A stretch of 61,545 nt of DNA. Origin: Hyphomicrobiales bacterium (lineage in GTDB: Bacteria; Pseudomonadota; Alphaproteobacteria; Rhizobiales; JAJFHC01). Of the stretch, positions 59,779 to 61,545 are shown piece by piece. The notes beneath the pieces are model-generated. The model was not told where the DNA came from and searched no databases. It saw only the letters and a list, made by a program, of their open reading frames with translations. The stretch lies in NCBI GenBank assembly GCA_021775835.1, contig JAJFHC010000091.1, forward strand, positions 1 through 61,545. The letters are read 5' to 3'. The position numbers were made by a program, and so were the translations under genes. Numbering within the stretch: the stretch's first letter is position 1; each line of letters opens with the position of its first letter.

Positions 59779-61412
59779 TGTTCGGCAAACGTAACGGATC
59801 GGGCGGCGCGGCGGGCGCTCCACCCAAACCGGCGCCTCCGCCGCAACCGGTAGCACCGCCGGTCGCGGACGAGCACTTGGCGGCACCGTCTGCGCCACCA
59901 ATTCCGGATTTGCCGCCAATGGCGCCAACGCCTGAAAGCGCGCCTCAAACCCAGTCGACCATGCCGGAGCCGGCCGCGGTGGCGCCACCACCAGTGGCAG
60001 CCCCGACACCTGCCGCTGCTCCTGCGCAACCGGTACCCGCTGCCCCAAAGGTCGCGGTTCAGGCAGAGCATCAACTCAAATCTGCGCCGGAGCCGGTCAC
60101 GGCGCCGCGGTCGGACGAGTATTACGCGGTCAAGACCACGATCTTCAATGCGCTGATCGATACCATCGATCTGACACAGCTTGCCCAGCTCGATCGCGAA
60201 GCCGCCCGCGACGAGATCCGGGACATCGTCAACGAGATCATCGCGATCAAGGACGTTGTCATGAGCATCGCCGAGCAGGAAGAACTGCTCGAAGACATCT
60301 GCAACGACGTTCTGGGCTACGGACCGCTTGAACCGCTGCTTGCGCGCGATGACATCGCAGACATCATGGTCAATGGCGCTGCGCGTACGTTCATCGAGGT
60401 TGACGGCAAGGTGCGCGAGACCTCCATCCGATTCCGTGACAATGGGCAGTTGATGAACATCTGTCAGCGGATCGTGAGTCAGGTCGGCCGGCGTGTCGAT
60501 GAATCGAGCCCGATCTGTGACGCCCGCCTGCCGGACGGCAGTCGTGTCAACGTGATTGCACCGCCTTTGGCAATTGACGGTCCTTCGCTCACCATTCGTA
60601 AGTTCAAGAAAGACAAGCTGACCATGGAGAAGCTGGTCAGCTTTAATTCGATCACGCCAGAGGGTGCCAAGATCCTGGAGATCATTGGCAGATGCCGCTG
60701 CAACGTTCTGATTTCCGGCGGTACGGGGTCGGGCAAGACCACATTGCTCAACTGTCTTACGGCCTTCATCGAGGAAGACGAGCGCGTCATCACCTGCGAG
60801 GACTCCGCGGAGTTGCAGCTCCAGAAGCCTCATGTGGTGAGACTGGAAACCCGCCCGCCAAATCTGGAAGGCGAAGGCGAGGTGACCATGCGTGAACTGG
60901 TCAAGAACTGCCTGCGTATGAGACCCGAGCGGATCATCGTCGGTGAGGTTCGCGGTCCAGAGGCCTTTGATCTGCTTCAGGCAATGAACACCGGCCACGA
61001 TGGCTCTATGGGCACGCTTCACTCCAACAGCCCCAGGGAATGCCTCAGCCGTATCGAAAGCATGATCACGATGGGCGGCTTCGGCCTGCCGTCGCAGACC
61101 ATCCGCGACATGATCGTGGGATCCGTGGACATCATCGTGCAGGCGGCCCGTCTGCGCGACGGTTCGCGCCGCATCACCCACGTCACGGAAGTGCTGGGTT
61201 CCGAAGGCGACGTCATTACCACGCAGGATTTGTTCCTCTATGACATCCAGGGTGAAGATGCCGACGGCAACATCATAGGTCAACATCGTTCAACCGGAAT
61301 CGCCCGGCCAAAGTTCTGGGAGCGGGCACGTTACTTCAACGTTGAAATGGAACTGGCTGCGGCTCTCGAAGCCGCCGAAATGTCCACTGAGGAAAACACT
61401 CAGCGGATGTAG
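59778..61412 (+). CDS. cpaF: Flp pilus assembly ATPase CpaF/TadA
   Basis: The 544-residue protein has a long Pro/Ala-rich N-terminal tail (about 1-110) before the conserved helical part ([21 protein letters not shown]). The secretion ATPase core holds Walker [16 protein letters not shown], Asp box [10 protein letters not shown], Walker [19 protein letters not shown] and the His box [17 protein letters not shown]. It is the hexameric motor for pilus extension and retraction. The Pro-rich tail is longer than in many homologs and may be flexible. Confidence 0.95.
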   Translation: MFGKRNGSGGAAGAPPKPAPPPQPVAPPVADEHLAAPSAPPIPDLPPMAPTPESAPQTQSTMPEPAAVAPPPVAAPTPAAAPAQPVPAAPKVAVQAEHQLKSAPEPVTAPRSDEYYAVKTTIFNALIDTIDLTQLAQLDREAARDEIRDIVNEIIAIKDVVMSIAEQEELLEDICNDVLGYGPLEPLLARDDIADIMVNGAARTFIEVDGKVRETSIRFRDNGQLMNICQRIVSQVGRRVDESSPICDARLPDGSRVNVIAPPLAIDGPSLTIRKFKKDKLTMEKLVSFNSITPEGAKILEIIGRCRCNVLISGGTGSGKTTLLNCLTAFIEEDERVITCEDSAELQLQKPHVVRLETRPPNLEGEGEVTMRELVKNCLRMRPERIIVGEVRGPEAFDLLQAMNTGHDGSMGTLHSNSPRECLSRIESMITMGGFGLPSQTIRDMIVGSVDIIVQAARLRDGSRRITHVTEVLGSEGDVITTQDLFLYDIQGEDADGNIIGQHRSTGIARPKFWERARYFNVEMELAAALEAAEMSTEENTQRM

Positions 61413-61440
61413 GCCGGTTTACAGGTTTTAAGGAGCGCAT

Positions 61441-61545
61441 ATGTTCTCTTCGACACTCAGCATAGTTGCCGTGGTTTTCATGGGGCTTTTGGCTGTCGGT
61501 GGACTGGTGGTAGCGGTGTTCTTTCCGCAAATCTCCACCAAGGCC
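61441..61545 (+). CDS. tadB: TadB inner-membrane platform protein, start only
   Basis: The ATG at 61441 follows AAGGAGCGC. The visible 35 residues (MFSSTLSIVAVVFMGLLAVG, continuing VAVFFPQISTKA) are a membrane anchor, as at the start of TadB/CpaG. Position directly after cpaF fixes the assignment, though the domain itself is outside the window. Confidence 0.75.
   Translation, partial: MFSSTLSIVAVVFMGLLAVGGLVVAVFFPQISTKA

Noticed and set aside
59583..61286. 567-codon minus-strand ORF opposite cpaE and cpaF
   Set aside because: It is a long shadow frame of G+C-rich genes; the plus-strand proteins have all expected motifs.

Overview
The window is about 61.5 kb of G+C-rich chromosomal DNA from an alphaproteobacterium. 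This rests on the Tad/Cpa pilus locus with CtrA-like boxes, BetI-type and GlxA-type regulators, PotFGHI-like transport genes and alphaproteobacterial-style intergenic inverted repeats. I cannot name the genus. I see no rRNA, tRNA, CRISPR array, insertion sequence or phage gene. The window cuts a gene at each end: a secreted protein at 1-236 on the minus strand, and tadB from 61441 on the plus strand.

Region 1 (1-15 kb) holds a two-component system (histidine kinase with a 7TM sensor plus LuxR-type regulator), a quinone oxidoreductase and a GlxA-type AraC regulator. A peptide-use group follows: M24 peptidase, S15/CocE hydrolase, an orphan oligopeptide-binding protein with Tat signal, and a PLP aminotransferase. 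Next come a TrpF-like protein, a small secreted basic protein and an OafA-type acyltransferase.

Region 2 (15-38 kb) is an amine-centred island. It has a PotFGHI-like ABC importer and three BetI-like TetR repressors, one of them fused to a Rieske oxygenase. It also has two SAM methyltransferases, two tandem CrtI/phytoene-desaturase-like FAD oxidoreductases, a GcvT-like folate-dependent demethylase, RidA, a membrane di-iron hydroxylase, a LysR regulator, an agmatinase-family enzyme, FetAB, a glutamine-synthetase-family ligase and a second Rieske oxygenase. An identical 17-bp box containing TGAACGTTCA lies in front of the importer operon and in front of the methyltransferase-betI operon. The fusion gene has a promoter with two different palindromes 21 bp apart. 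I infer one regulated system for taking up and demethylating or deaminating a methylated amine or polyamine-like compound; the substrate is unknown.

Region 3 (38-46.4 kb) holds a small membrane protein, a soluble catabolic-type reductive dehalogenase with two 4Fe-4S clusters and an internal duplication, DUF1697, IclR, a sulfatase, uracil phosphoribosyltransferase and an MFS transporter.

Region 4 (46.4 kb to the end) is a Tad (Flp) pilus locus. Two TadE-like pseudopilins face three tandem TadG/vWA paralogs, two of them nearly identical. These are followed by an orphan secretin-N-domain protein, flp pilin, cpaA, cpaB, cpaC, cpaD, cpaE, cpaF and the start of tadB. Its control regions are strikingly AT-rich against the G+C-rich genes and contain CtrA-like TTAA-N7 boxes.

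The best candidate for something undescribed is the BetI repressor-Rieske oxygenase single-chain fusion at 30345-32129 together with its operators and neighbours.
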